This document shows positions 35,904 through 44,452 of a DNA stretch of 64,000 bases, piece after piece. The stretch is from NCBI RefSeq assembly GCF_013030945.1, contig NZ_JABBXF010000012.1, positions 124,001-188,000 of the forward strand, read 5' to 3'. Every line of letters starts with the position of its first letter. The stretch's first letter is position 1. The DNA is from Streptomyces morookaense. GTDB lineage: Bacteria; Actinomycetota; Actinomycetes; Streptomycetales; Streptomycetaceae. A program made the translations under genes and the position numbers. The notes under the pieces are model-generated. The model worked only from the letters and a program-made list of their open reading frames with translations. It ran no database searches and was not told the origin of the DNA.

Positions 35904-35939
35904 CTCGACCTTCAAACTAAATTTATCTTGACCATCAAG
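35904..35939. promoter_or_regulatory. MarR-type operator pair
   Basis: CTTGACCATCAAG (35927-35939) has perfect 5-bp arms; CTCGACCTTCAAA (35904-35916) is a degenerate copy 23 nt away, next to the MarR start codon. They match the three sites at 30355-30405. Confidence 0.7.
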
Positions 35940-35980
35940 GTACCGATGGTCGGCCCAGATGGCGAGAGGGCGAGGGCCTT

Positions 35981-36009
35981 CTCGACGCGTCCTCGGGGAA
36001 TTCTCGAGG
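35981..36009. promoter_or_regulatory. Triple SARP-box-like repeat
   Basis: CTCGACG (35981-35987), CTCGGGG (35992-35998) and CTCGAGG (36003-36009) are spaced exactly 11 nt, just before the gene at 36028. This is the cleanest triple repeat, although very near the start codon, which suggests a short leader. Confidence 0.55.
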
Positions 36010-36027
36010 CTCCGGAAGGAATCAATC

Positions 36028-36516
36028 ATGAGCGACGAGTACCTCGGCCACCCGCACACCTCCGCCGGCGCCACCGAGCGGATCGAGGCCCGGTTCACCA
36101 GCGAGAGGCGGCTCGGCGCGTGGACCGACGCCCGCCGGTTCGACGTGCACGCGCTGCGCAGCTCCGTCCAGCTCGACCTGCGCTCCAACCGCATCCCCGC
36201 CGGCGACCTGGAGGTCTGCCTCGACTCCGAGCGGTCCTCCGTGAAGCTGAGGGTGCCGGACGACGCCGTGATCGACATCTCGGAGCTGCGCCGGGTGGGC
36301 CGCACCAAGTTCCACGGCGAGCCCGGCCGGCGCGGCGCGGGCGGCCGGGTCGTCCGGCTCACCGGCGAGCTCCGGGACGCCGAGATCCGCATCGCCCGGG
36401 GCGGTGCGGCCACTCCGGAGGAAGGTCTGTCGCAGGAGTTCGTCGACGCCTGCCGGACGCTGTACCACGAGGGCCGCCGCCTGGCTGCGGAGCACGGTCC
36501 CCGCCACGCCCGGTGA
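36028..36516 (+). CDS. Uncharacterised protein with LiaF-C-like beta-repeat region
   Basis: A 162-residue protein starting at ATG 36028 after GGAAGGA. Residues about 25-130 (RFDVHALRSSVQLDLRSNRI, DLEVCLDSERSSVKLRVPDD, VVRLTGELRDAEIRIARGG) alternate short strands like the C-terminal domain of LiaF/VraT-type proteins (DUF1707/DUF2154 relatives). The tail is helical. No catalytic motif is visible. It lies between the MarR and TenA-like genes, with SARP-like repeats upstream, so it is probably co-regulated with the pathway. Function unknown. Confidence 0.7.
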   Translation: MSDEYLGHPHTSAGATERIEARFTSERRLGAWTDARRFDVHALRSSVQLDLRSNRIPAGDLEVCLDSERSSVKLRVPDDAVIDISELRRVGRTKFHGEPGRRGAGGRVVRLTGELRDAEIRIARGGAATPEEGLSQEFVDACRTLYHEGRRLAAEHGPRHAR

Positions 36517-36626
36517 CCCGCCGGGGCGCCCGCCGACCGCACCGCGCGCGGATCGCCCCCTCCTTCCCTGCCGTCTCTCCCCCGCACAGGCCGCGGCCTT
36601 CCGGTCCGAGCCGCGTCCAACCGTTC

Positions 36627-36644
36627 CTCGAGGCCGCCTGGCCA
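36627..36644. promoter_or_regulatory. SARP-box-like repeat (weak)
   Basis: CTCGAGG (36627-36633) and CTGGCCA (36638-36644) are 11 nt apart, 12 nt before the chosen ATG 36656. The closeness means the true start may lie further downstream or the mRNA is nearly leaderless. Confidence 0.35.
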
Positions 36645-36655
36645 AGCTCATCCGC

Positions 36656-37423
36656 ATGGAGCGCCAGACGACCGACCGGTCCGCCCCACCGGTCCGGGCC
36701 GAGCTTTCCGGGATCATGCGGCACACCGCCCGGAAGCTGGTGGACCACCCCTTCTACCAAGGGCTCGCGGACGGCACCCTGCCGCCCGGGGCCCTCGCGC
36801 ACTTCCTCCAGCAGGACCACTGGCACGTGCTGCCCGCCTACGCCGACGCCCACGCCGGCTGCGCGGCACGCGCCACCGACCCCGGCCATGTCCTGCTGTT
36901 CCGCCGGATGAGCACCGGCACCGCGGACGATGCCGGCCGCCGCCGCGCCCGGGTGCGCCGATGGGCCGCACGCCTGGACCTGCCGCTCGCGGACGGCGAA
37001 CCGCCCCTTCTGCCGACCACAGTCGGCTACACCGGCTTCCTGCGCGCGGGCGCCGCCCGCTCCCTGGCCGCCGGGACCGGGGCCGTACTACCGGCCGCCT
37101 GGCTGTTCCTGCTGGTCACCGACGAGCTGCTCGCCCGCGGCACCCCGGCCTCCCGCTATGCGGAAGTGATCGAGGAGTGGCACCCGGGTGACACCTACCG
37201 CGCCCTGCTGGGGACCCTGCTCGACACGGTGGACGAGATCGCGCAGCAGCTCCCGGCGGCCGGCCGCCGGGAGCTGGCCGGCCACGCCCGCCGGGCCGCC
37301 GCCCACGAGTGGGCCCATGTGGACGCGGCGTGGCGGCGCGAGGCCCCGCCACGTGACCGGATCACTTCCGACGAACCCCATGAGAACGACGACACCGAGG
37401 AGCGAACCGCATGTGCGGAATAA
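36656..37423 (+). CDS. TenA/thiaminase II-family protein
   Basis: A 255-residue all-helical TenA/PqqC-like protein. ARKLVDHPFYQGLADGTLPP is the typical opening, followed by FLQQDHWHVLPAYADAHA and WLFLLVTDELLARGTPASRY. The end AAAHEWAHVDAAW holds the conserved Glu of TenA-type hydrolases. TenA enzymes hydrolyse C-N bonds; in this setting a role in nitrogen transfer or release is possible. It overlaps the next amidotransferase gene by 13 nt, so both are made together. A second TenA-like gene is at 50410-51105. Confidence 0.85.
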   Translation: MERQTTDRSAPPVRAELSGIMRHTARKLVDHPFYQGLADGTLPPGALAHFLQQDHWHVLPAYADAHAGCAARATDPGHVLLFRRMSTGTADDAGRRRARVRRWAARLDLPLADGEPPLLPTTVGYTGFLRAGAARSLAAGTGAVLPAAWLFLLVTDELLARGTPASRYAEVIEEWHPGDTYRALLGTLLDTVDEIAQQLPAAGRRELAGHARRAAAHEWAHVDAAWRREAPPRDRITSDEPHENDDTEERTACAE

Positions 37424-39270
37424 CCGGCTGGGTCGACTACGCCCGTGACCTGACACACGAGCGCGCCACGGTCGAGGCCATGAACAACACCCTGGGAAAC
37501 CGGGGACCGGACGCCCGTGGCGTGTGGGTCGCCCCGCACGCGGGCCTGGGTCACACCCGCAATTCGATCATCGACCTGGCCGGGGGCGTGCAGCCCATGA
37601 CGGCCGAGGAGAACGGCCGCACCCTCGCGGTCCTCACCTACAGCGGCGAGGTCTACAACTTCAAACAGCTGCGCAGCGAACTCGAGTCCCGCGGCCACCG
37701 CTTCCGCACCCGCTCGGACACCGAGGTCGTACTCCGCTCCTACCTGGAATGGGGTGAGAACTGCGCAGAGCACCTGGAGGGCATGTTCGGTTTCGCGGTG
37801 TGGGACCTGCGCACCGAGCAGCTGGTGCTGGTCCGCGACCGCCTGGGCATCAAGCCGGTGTTCTACAGCGTGCGGCCGGACGGCATCCTCTTCGGCTCCG
37901 AGCCCAAGGCGCTGCTGGCCCACCCCGACATCCGGCCGGTGGTCGGCGTACCGGAACTGCAGGAGCTGTTCTCCACCGCCAAAACACCGGGCCAGGCCGT
38001 CTTCCGGGACATGCAGGAACTGCTGCCCGGCCACACGCTCACGGTGAGCCGCTCCGGCCTGCGCACCCGCCGCTACTGGACGCTCGAGGCCCGTCCGCAC
38101 ACCGACGACCTGGACACCACGGTCGGGCACATCCGCTCCCTGCTCGAGGAGATCGTCACCCGCGAACTGGTCGCCGACGTACCGCTGTGCACCACGCTCT
38201 CCGGCGGCATCGACTCGAGCGTGGTCACCGCCCTGGCCGCCCGGGCCCGGGCCGCGGCGGGTGACGAACCCGTGCGCACGATCACGGCGAACTTCGTCGG
38301 CTACAGCGAGAACTTCCGTCCGGACGACCAGCGCGACACACCGGATGCCCCGTACGCGGCCGAACTGGCCCGGCATGTCGGCAGCGACCATACGGACATC
38401 GTCCTCGGCACCGCCGACCTGATCGGGTCCACGGCCCGCGAGGCCGCGGTCGTCGCCCAGGACATGCCCACGATGCTGGGCGACATGGACACCTCCCTGT
38501 ACCTGATGCTGCGCGCCACCCGTGAGCACTCGACCGTCGCCCTCACCGGGGAGACCGCCGACGAGATCTTCGGGGGGTTCAAGTGGCTGCACGACAGTGA
38601 ACTGGTGGCCGCCGACAACTTCCCCTGGATCGAGGCGGAGAAGCGTCAGGAGGGCAGCCGCAACGGGCAGGGACGCGGCCTCTTCGAGCGCGGTCTGCTG
38701 GACAAGCTGGACATGCCGGCGTACTACGCGGACGCCTTTCAGCAGACACGTTCTCTGACGCCCCATCAGGCGGGCGAGGACGCCCGCGAGTTCCGGATGC
38801 GCGAGCTGTGCTACGCCCATCTGACCCGCTGGCTGCCGATGCTGCTGGACCGCGGGGACCGGCTCGCCATGGCGTCCAGCCTGGAGACCCGAGTGCCGTT
38901 CTGCGACCACCGGTTGGTGGAGTACGTCTACAACACCCCCTGGTCGTTCAAGACCTTCGACGGCCGGGAGAAGAGCCTGCTGCGCGCCGCGGGCAAGGAC
39001 CTCCTGCCGGTGTCGGTCCTGGAACGCCCCAAGAGCCCCTACCCCGTCACCCAGGACCCCGCGTACACCCGTGCGCTGCACGACGCGATGGCCGAGGTCC
39101 TGGCCGACCCCGGCGCACCCGTGCTGCCCCTGCTGGACGTGGCCGCGGCGCGCAAGGCGGTCGCGGACGACTCCCCCACCGCCCACGAGTGGCACAGCCG
39201 GTCCAACCTGGAGATGGCGCTCGGCGTCGACTTCTGGCTGCGCCACTACGGCATCACCCTCGAGGTGTAG
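37411..39270 (+). CDS. Asparagine synthetase-like glutamine amidotransferase
   Basis: A 619-residue class II amidotransferase. Cys2 (MCGITGWVDYARDL) is the glutaminase nucleophile. NRGPDARGVW and YSGEVYNFKQLR are in the N-terminal domain. The synthetase domain has the PP-loop TTLSGGIDSSVVTAL and TGETADEIFGGF. Homologues amidate a polyketide carboxylate (OxyD) or close the lactam in xantholipin- and fredericamycin-type pathways. Here the nitrogen donor may be hydrazine or a glutamyl hydrazide, given the N-N cassette nearby. It overlaps the TenA-like gene by 13 nt. Confidence 0.95.
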   Translation: MCGITGWVDYARDLTHERATVEAMNNTLGNRGPDARGVWVAPHAGLGHTRNSIIDLAGGVQPMTAEENGRTLAVLTYSGEVYNFKQLRSELESRGHRFRTRSDTEVVLRSYLEWGENCAEHLEGMFGFAVWDLRTEQLVLVRDRLGIKPVFYSVRPDGILFGSEPKALLAHPDIRPVVGVPELQELFSTAKTPGQAVFRDMQELLPGHTLTVSRSGLRTRRYWTLEARPHTDDLDTTVGHIRSLLEEIVTRELVADVPLCTTLSGGIDSSVVTALAARARAAAGDEPVRTITANFVGYSENFRPDDQRDTPDAPYAAELARHVGSDHTDIVLGTADLIGSTAREAAVVAQDMPTMLGDMDTSLYLMLRATREHSTVALTGETADEIFGGFKWLHDSELVAADNFPWIEAEKRQEGSRNGQGRGLFERGLLDKLDMPAYYADAFQQTRSLTPHQAGEDAREFRMRELCYAHLTRWLPMLLDRGDRLAMASSLETRVPFCDHRLVEYVYNTPWSFKTFDGREKSLLRAAGKDLLPVSVLERPKSPYPVTQDPAYTRALHDAMAEVLADPGAPVLPLLDVAAARKAVADDSPTAHEWHSRSNLEMALGVDFWLRHYGITLEV

Positions 39271-39278
39271 CAGGCATC

Positions 39279-39314
39279 GCGGCCGGGCCACCCGTCTCCG
39301 GGCGGCCCGGCCGC
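39279..39314. terminator. Bidirectional terminator, 11-bp stem
   Basis: GCGGCCGGGCC (39279-39289) pairs perfectly with 39304-39314, between the converging amidotransferase and glutamine synthetase-like genes. Confidence 0.75.
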
Positions 39315-39330
39315 ATTGTGCTGCCCCGGC

Positions 39331-40695
39331 TCACACCTGCAGATAGCGGCGCAGCTCCCACTCGGACACCTGGCGGTGGTAGTCGTCGAACTCCGCGCGC
39401 TTCACGGCCGCGTAGTAGTCCGCGTAGTCCCCGTCGGCCGTCTTGCCCAGGCCCTCGCGGAGCACGCCGTCCCCGGTGAGCGCCTCCACGGCATGCAGCA
39501 GTGTGGGCGGCAGCGGGCGCAGCGGCCCGGCGCCGGGGACGGACGCGGCACCCTCGAGATCGGCGGAGACGGGCGCGCCGGGATCGGCTCCGCGCTCCAT
39601 ACCGTCCATGCCCGCCGCCGCCAGGCCCGCGAGGGCGAGGTAGGGGTTGGCCGCGGAGTCCACGCAGCGCACCTCGATCCGGCCCGCGTCCGGTACCCGC
39701 ACCATGTGCGTGCGGTTGTTGCCTCCGTAACTGGCGTATCCCGGAGCCCAGCTGGAGCCGGACAGGGTCGCCGCACCGGCGCCGAGCCGCTTGTACGAGT
39801 TCACGGTCGGGCAGGTCAGGGCGATCAGGCCGGGCGCGTGGTCGAGGACGCCCGCGATGAAGCCGTACGCCTGCTGCGACAGGCCGAGCCCCCGGGGGTC
39901 GTCCGGCGCCGCGAACACCGGCACACCGTCCCGCCACAGCGACATGTGCAGGTGCAGTCCGCTGCCCGTGAGGCCGGTGAACGGCTTGGGCATGAACGTG
40001 GCGACCAGACCGGCCCGGTGCGCGGCGAGCCGCACCAGATGCCGGAAGACCACGATGCGGTCGGCCGTGCGCAGGGCCTCCGCGTAGCCGAAGTTGTGCT
40101 CGAACTGGCCGTTCGCGTCCTCGTGGTCGTTGGAGTAGTTGCCCCAGCCGAGAGCGTCGACGGCCCGGCTCACCGTGGTGAGGTGGTCCAGCGCCCGGGT
40201 GGCGGCGTGGGCGTCGTAACAGGGTGAGGCCGCGTCGTCGAGCTCGTCCGCGACCCGGATGCCGCCGTCCTCCGTGCGCCGCACGAGGAAGTACTCCGGT
40301 TCGGCCCCGACCTTCAGCTCGAGGCCGAGGCCGGCGAGCCGCTCCAGCCGGCGGCGCAGGATGCCGCGCGGCGCGTACGGCCATGGCTCGCCGCCGACTT
40401 GGAGGTCGCACTGGACGATGCCGAGGTTCTCCTGCAGCGGCATCCGGACGTACGAGGCGGGGTCCGGTACCGCCACGACGTCCGGGTCGGCCGAGCTCTG
40501 ACCCAGCCCGTCGGCCGCGTTGCCGGCGAAGCCCAGTCCTTCGCCCAGGAGCCGGTCGAGGGTGTGTGCCGGTGCCAGCTTGGCGCAGGCCTTGCCGTGC
40601 AGGTTGACGAACATGACCAGCAGGAACTCCACGCCGTCGCGGTCGACCGCGCGAGCCAGTTCCTCGGCGTTCGCCGGTGGTGTCGGTGCCGTCAT
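39331..40695 (-). CDS. Glutamine synthetase-like amide ligase
   Basis: A 454-residue GlnA-family ligase. It has KVGAEPEYFLV (first metal-binding Glu), NHEDANGQFEHNF-like region (SNDHEDANGQFEHNFGYAEA), GSGLHLHMSLW (ATP/metal His), and NNRTHMVRVP with Arg. It is shorter and divergent from housekeeping GlnA. Such homologues make gamma-glutamyl amides; in kinamycin and fosfazinomycin pathways one ligates hydrazine to glutamate as a carrier. ATG 40695 was chosen, with GGCGAGG upstream; an ATG at 40716 is possible. Confidence 0.88.
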   Translation of the reverse strand: MTAPTPPANAEELARAVDRDGVEFLLVMFVNLHGKACAKLAPAHTLDRLLGEGLGFAGNAADGLGQSSADPDVVAVPDPASYVRMPLQENLGIVQCDLQVGGEPWPYAPRGILRRRLERLAGLGLELKVGAEPEYFLVRRTEDGGIRVADELDDAASPCYDAHAATRALDHLTTVSRAVDALGWGNYSNDHEDANGQFEHNFGYAEALRTADRIVVFRHLVRLAAHRAGLVATFMPKPFTGLTGSGLHLHMSLWRDGVPVFAAPDDPRGLGLSQQAYGFIAGVLDHAPGLIALTCPTVNSYKRLGAGAATLSGSSWAPGYASYGGNNRTHMVRVPDAGRIEVRCVDSAANPYLALAGLAAAGMDGMERGADPGAPVSADLEGAASVPGAGPLRPLPPTLLHAVEALTGDGVLREGLGKTADGDYADYYAAVKRAEFDDYHRQVSEWELRRYLQV

Positions 40696-40790
40696 CGTGA
40701 CCTCGCCTTCGAGCATGCACGTCGGTTTCTTCCGCCGGACACGGTGACCAGGACCGCTCGAGAGCCACTAGGGCGATGCGCCGCAATGCA

Positions 40791-40808
40791 CTCCACCGCG
40801 TCTCGAGC
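40791..40808. promoter_or_regulatory. SARP-box-like direct repeat upstream of the halogenase
   Basis: CTCCACC (40791-40797) and CTCGAGC (40802-40808) are 11 nt apart, 68 nt before ATG 40876. Another CTCGAGA lies at 40757-40763, towards the divergent glutamine synthetase-like gene. Confidence 0.5.
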
Positions 40809-40875
40809 CGGAGACCTCACGGTGGGCCCGCACGGCATGTCCCGTTCCGGTGACCGCAGGAAGGCAGAGGCACGG

Positions 40876-42627
40876 ATGGACCACAAAGCACTCAAGAGGG
40901 GCCTGGCCGCTGGGCCGGGGAACGCACTGGACCGGCTGCTCGGGACCCTTCCCGCCCAGGATGCCGAGGCGGTGCGGTCGTGGCTTCCGGGACCCGGAGG
41001 CGCGACGGAGCCCCTGGCGCTGCTGGAGACGCTGGCGGCGTCGGCCGGTGACGTCGTCCGCCCCGACGACTCCACGCCGCGCGCGGTGCGCCGGGTGGGC
41101 GTCATCGGCGGTGGCACCGCGGGCTACCTCACCGCGCTCGCGCTCAAGGCCAAACGCCCGTGGCTGGACGTCACCCTGGTGGAGTCGCCGCAGATCCCCA
41201 TCATCGGGGTGGGTGAGGCCACCGTGACCTACATGACGCTCTTCCTGCACCACTACCTCGGCATCGACGCCGAGGAGCTCTACCGCCGGGTGCGACCGAC
41301 CTGGAAGGTGGGCATCAGGTTCGACTGGGGCCCGCACCCGGACGGGTTCATGGGCCCCTTCGACTGGTCCAGCGACAACGTGGGCATCCAGGGTGCGATC
41401 GCGGCCACGGGCACCATCAACGGGGCCACGCTCGGCTCGGCGCTCATGATGGCCGACAAGGCGGCGGTCTACCGGACCGGGGACTCGCCGACGTCGTTGA
41501 TGAAGTACGTGCCGTTCGCCTATCACCTGGACAACGGCCTGCTGGTGTCGTACCTGACCGAACTCGCCCGGCGGCGCGGCGTGCACCACATCGACGCCAC
41601 GATCGCCGACGTGGTGCTCGACGGTCCCGAGTGGGTGGATCATCTGCGGACCTCGGACGGCCGCGACCTCGGCTTCGACCTCTACGTGGACTGCACCGGG
41701 TTCCGTTCCCAGCTGCTGGGGAAGGCGCTGAAGACACCGTATCTGCCGTACTCCGGCACCCTGTTCACCGATTCCGCGGTCACCGGCAACGTGGACCATC
41801 ACGGTGACATCAAGCCCTACACGCAGGCGACCACGATGAACGCCGGCTGGTGCTGGCGCATTCCCACCCGGGACAGCGACCACCGCGGCTACGTGTACTC
41901 CTCGGCGGCGATATCCGACGAGGAGGCCGCCGAGGAACTGGCGGCACGGTTCCCCGGCATCTCCGAGCCGCGGGTCGTCCGCTTCCGCAGCGGCCGTCAT
42001 GAGAAGGCATGGCGTGGCAATGTGATGGGCATCGGCAACTCCTACGGTTTCGTGGAGCCGTTGGAGTCCACCGGCCTGATGATGATCGGGATCGAGATCC
42101 AGACCCTGGTGTCCTGTCTGCCCGCGTCCTGGGACGGCCCGCAGGTGCGCGATACCGTGAACACCGCCCTGGGCCAGCAATGGGACGCGATCCGCTGGTT
42201 ACTCGGCCTGCACTACCGGTTCAACACCCGCCTGGACACCAAGTTCTGGCAGGAGTGCCGCAACAGCGCGGATGTCTCCGGCTTCCAGCCCTTGCTCGAC
42301 GTCTACGCCGGCGGCGCTCCGCTGTCCCGCCGCAATGCCTTCGTCCGGGACATGCTGGACCGGGTGACGCCCACCTTCTTCGGCCTGTACGGCATCGACT
42401 ACCTGCTGCTGGGCCAGCAGGTTCCGACCCGCATGCTGCCCATGGACGAGCCGCCGGCAGCCTGGCAGGCACGCAGGCGGGCCGCCGACGCGCTGGTACG
42501 GGCGGCGCTGCCGACCGGCGAGGCGCTGGCTGTGTACGACGCGCATCCCGAGCTCCACCGGCAGCTGCTGCAGGACGAGGACAGCTGGGCGGGCACCAGG
42601 ATCGCGGAACGGCTGGGAATGCTCTGA
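40876..42627 (+). CDS. FAD-dependent (tryptophan-type) halogenase with TTA codon
   Basis: A 583-residue flavin halogenase. The FAD motif GVIGGGTAGYL lies near residues 75-85 after an N-terminal extension of about 70 residues. The likely catalytic Lys is in PTWKVGIRF (about residue 144), and the diagnostic WxWxIP motif is GWCWRIP (about residue 324). It needs FADH2 from a reductase such as 31974-32489. It probably chlorinates an aromatic ring, consistent with chlorinated lactam xanthones. A rare TTA leucine codon at 42199-42201 would make it dependent on bldA tRNA. Confidence 0.95.
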   Translation: MDHKALKRGLAAGPGNALDRLLGTLPAQDAEAVRSWLPGPGGATEPLALLETLAASAGDVVRPDDSTPRAVRRVGVIGGGTAGYLTALALKAKRPWLDVTLVESPQIPIIGVGEATVTYMTLFLHHYLGIDAEELYRRVRPTWKVGIRFDWGPHPDGFMGPFDWSSDNVGIQGAIAATGTINGATLGSALMMADKAAVYRTGDSPTSLMKYVPFAYHLDNGLLVSYLTELARRRGVHHIDATIADVVLDGPEWVDHLRTSDGRDLGFDLYVDCTGFRSQLLGKALKTPYLPYSGTLFTDSAVTGNVDHHGDIKPYTQATTMNAGWCWRIPTRDSDHRGYVYSSAAISDEEAAEELAARFPGISEPRVVRFRSGRHEKAWRGNVMGIGNSYGFVEPLESTGLMMIGIEIQTLVSCLPASWDGPQVRDTVNTALGQQWDAIRWLLGLHYRFNTRLDTKFWQECRNSADVSGFQPLLDVYAGGAPLSRRNAFVRDMLDRVTPTFFGLYGIDYLLLGQQVPTRMLPMDEPPAAWQARRRAADALVRAALPTGEALAVYDAHPELHRQLLQDEDSWAGTRIAERLGML

Positions 42628-42744
42628 GCCCGTACGCCGCGGCGGCGTGATCCGGCCATGTGGCCCGGACCAGCCGGTCGTCACGATCCGTAAGCATTCA
42701 CCTACCACATTGATCCGTGAAAGCCAAGAGGAATCCACGCCTTC

Positions 42745-42762
42745 TCAAGCGGCGCTCCGGCG
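42745..42762. promoter_or_regulatory. SARP-box-like direct repeat
   Basis: CTCAAGC (42745-42751) and CTCCGGC (42756-42762) are 11 nt apart, 70 nt before GTG 42832. This suggests the secreted beta-helix gene is co-regulated with the cluster. Confidence 0.45.
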
Positions 42763-42831
42763 ACCCGGACCACCATGCGGGGCATCCCGGCGCCGGGCGA
42801 CGGACGTCCGCGTCGGCGAAACGGAGGAAAT

Positions 42832-44409
42832 GTGCGTAGGGGGATTGTTCCAGGATCGGTCTGGGCCGGTCTGATCGCCGGGGCGGCTCTGTTCGTGCCC
42901 GCCCCGGCCTCGGCCGCCGGTCCCGCCCACGGGGCGACGGCCGCACCACGGCACGTCATCGGTCATGCCGTCGGCACCACGTACTACGTCGACTGCGCCG
43001 CAGGCGACGACTCGGCGGCGGGCACCGGCCCGGGCACCGCCTGGCGGACCCTGGCGAAGGCCGGCAGCCGGGTGTTCGCACCGGGCGACACCTTGCGGCT
43101 GCGCGGCGGCACGACCTGCACAGGCACCCTCGCCCCGCGCGGTTCGGGCAGCCCGGGGATGCCGGTCACCATCGAGTCCTACGGGTCGGACACGGCCCGC
43201 ATCGACGGCGGCGGGGCATCCGCGGCCGTCCTGCTGCACAACGTGCAGTACTACGAGTTGAAGAACATCACCGTCACCAACACCGGGACCGCCCCCGCGC
43301 AGCGGGCCGGCATCCGGGTTCTCCTCGAGGACTTCGGCACCGGACACCACTATGTGCTGTCCCATGTCACCGTCCGCGACGTGAACGGTACCGACGACCG
43401 GTATCCGAACCCCAGCGGCGGCATCCTCTTCGAGGCGGGCGGGGCCTCCGTTCCCACCGGTTTCTCCGACGTCCACGTGACCGGCAGTCAGGTCTCGCAC
43501 GTCGACCGGGTCGGCATCGGCCTGACCTCGGACTGGCAGCGCCGGGCGGAGGACCCCACCGGGCCGGGGACCGTCTTCGTCCCCGCGGACGGCGTGGTCA
43601 TCGACCACAACACCGTGACGGACACCGGCGGTGACGGGATCGTGGTGTTCAACGGCCGTCAGGCCAAGGTGGAGTACAACACGGTCAGCCGGTACAACAT
43701 GCGGTCGAAGGACTACAACATCGGCGCCTTCGCCTGGAACTCCGACCACACGCTGTTCGCCCACAACACGGTGACCCAAGGTCACTACCCGGGCATCGCC
43801 TTCGCCGTGGAGGGCGGCAACACGGGAACCGTCTACGAGTACAACTACTCGCGGGACAACGAGGGCGGGTTCCTCTACTTCTGCCAGGCCGACGGGCAGA
43901 TCACCAAGGACGGCGTGGTCCGGTACAACATCAGCCAGAACGATGCCGCGGGCGCCAAGGACTTCGGCCTGATCAGCTCCTACTGCACGGGGGTCGCCAA
44001 TCTGCACATCGACAACAACACCTTCTACGCGCCCAACGCACCGAGCATGGTGAAGATCTCCCAGAGCAACCAGGTGGCGATGCGGAACAACATCTTCGTC
44101 GGCCGGTCCCAGGGCTCGGACTTCCAGGACCCGTACAGCTGCTACCAGCACAACCTCTTCGAGCACATCCCGGCGCTGCCCCCGCACAACGGCCACTCGG
44201 TCACCGGGGACCCGCTGCTGGTCGCCCCCGGGACCGCGACATGGGCCGGGGACGCGAACGGGTACGCGCTGAAGGCCGGTTCGCCCGCACTGTACGCGGG
44301 CACCCCGGTCGCCAACGACGGTCAGGACTTCTTCGGCAATCCCGTGCCGGGCAACCCTTCCATCGGCGCCTTCCAGGGACGGCCGCAGTACAGGGGCCCG
44401 GTCCGGTAA
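42832..44409 (+). CDS. Secreted right-handed parallel beta-helix protein
   Basis: A 525-residue exported protein; GTG 42832 follows GGAGGA. A signal peptide is clear (VRRGIVPGSVWAGLIAGAAL, then FVPAPASAAG). The mature part opens TYYVDCAAGDDSAAGTGPGT, then carries many beta-helix turns with repeated Asn-rich rungs (VVIDHNTVTDTGGDGIVVFN, LFAHNTVTQGHYPGI, LHIDNNTFYAP). This fold is usual for polysaccharide lyases and related carbohydrate-active proteins. No catalytic residues could be assigned. Its presence inside an antibiotic cluster is unusual. Confidence 0.88.
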   Translation: MRRGIVPGSVWAGLIAGAALFVPAPASAAGPAHGATAAPRHVIGHAVGTTYYVDCAAGDDSAAGTGPGTAWRTLAKAGSRVFAPGDTLRLRGGTTCTGTLAPRGSGSPGMPVTIESYGSDTARIDGGGASAAVLLHNVQYYELKNITVTNTGTAPAQRAGIRVLLEDFGTGHHYVLSHVTVRDVNGTDDRYPNPSGGILFEAGGASVPTGFSDVHVTGSQVSHVDRVGIGLTSDWQRRAEDPTGPGTVFVPADGVVIDHNTVTDTGGDGIVVFNGRQAKVEYNTVSRYNMRSKDYNIGAFAWNSDHTLFAHNTVTQGHYPGIAFAVEGGNTGTVYEYNYSRDNEGGFLYFCQADGQITKDGVVRYNISQNDAAGAKDFGLISSYCTGVANLHIDNNTFYAPNAPSMVKISQSNQVAMRNNIFVGRSQGSDFQDPYSCYQHNLFEHIPALPPHNGHSVTGDPLLVAPGTATWAGDANGYALKAGSPALYAGTPVANDGQDFFGNPVPGNPSIGAFQGRPQYRGPVR

Positions 44410-44423
44410 CGCTCCGTTTCCCC

Positions 44424-44449
44424 GGCCGGGGCGGCCCGCCGCCCCGGCC
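44424..44449. terminator. Bidirectional terminator, 11-bp stem
   Basis: 44424-44434 and 44439-44449 are perfect inverted complements with a 4-nt loop, between the converging genes that end at 44409 (+) and 44453 (-). Confidence 0.75.
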
Positions 44450-44452
44450 GCC

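Noticed and set aside
36656..37423. Thiamine-salvage thiaminase II
   Set aside because: No thiamine genes or TPP riboswitch are nearby, and the gene is translationally coupled to the amidotransferase.
37195..39291. Minus-strand open frame of 698 codons opposite the asparagine synthetase-like gene
   Set aside because: The plus strand has Cys2 and PP-loop motifs; the minus frame has none.
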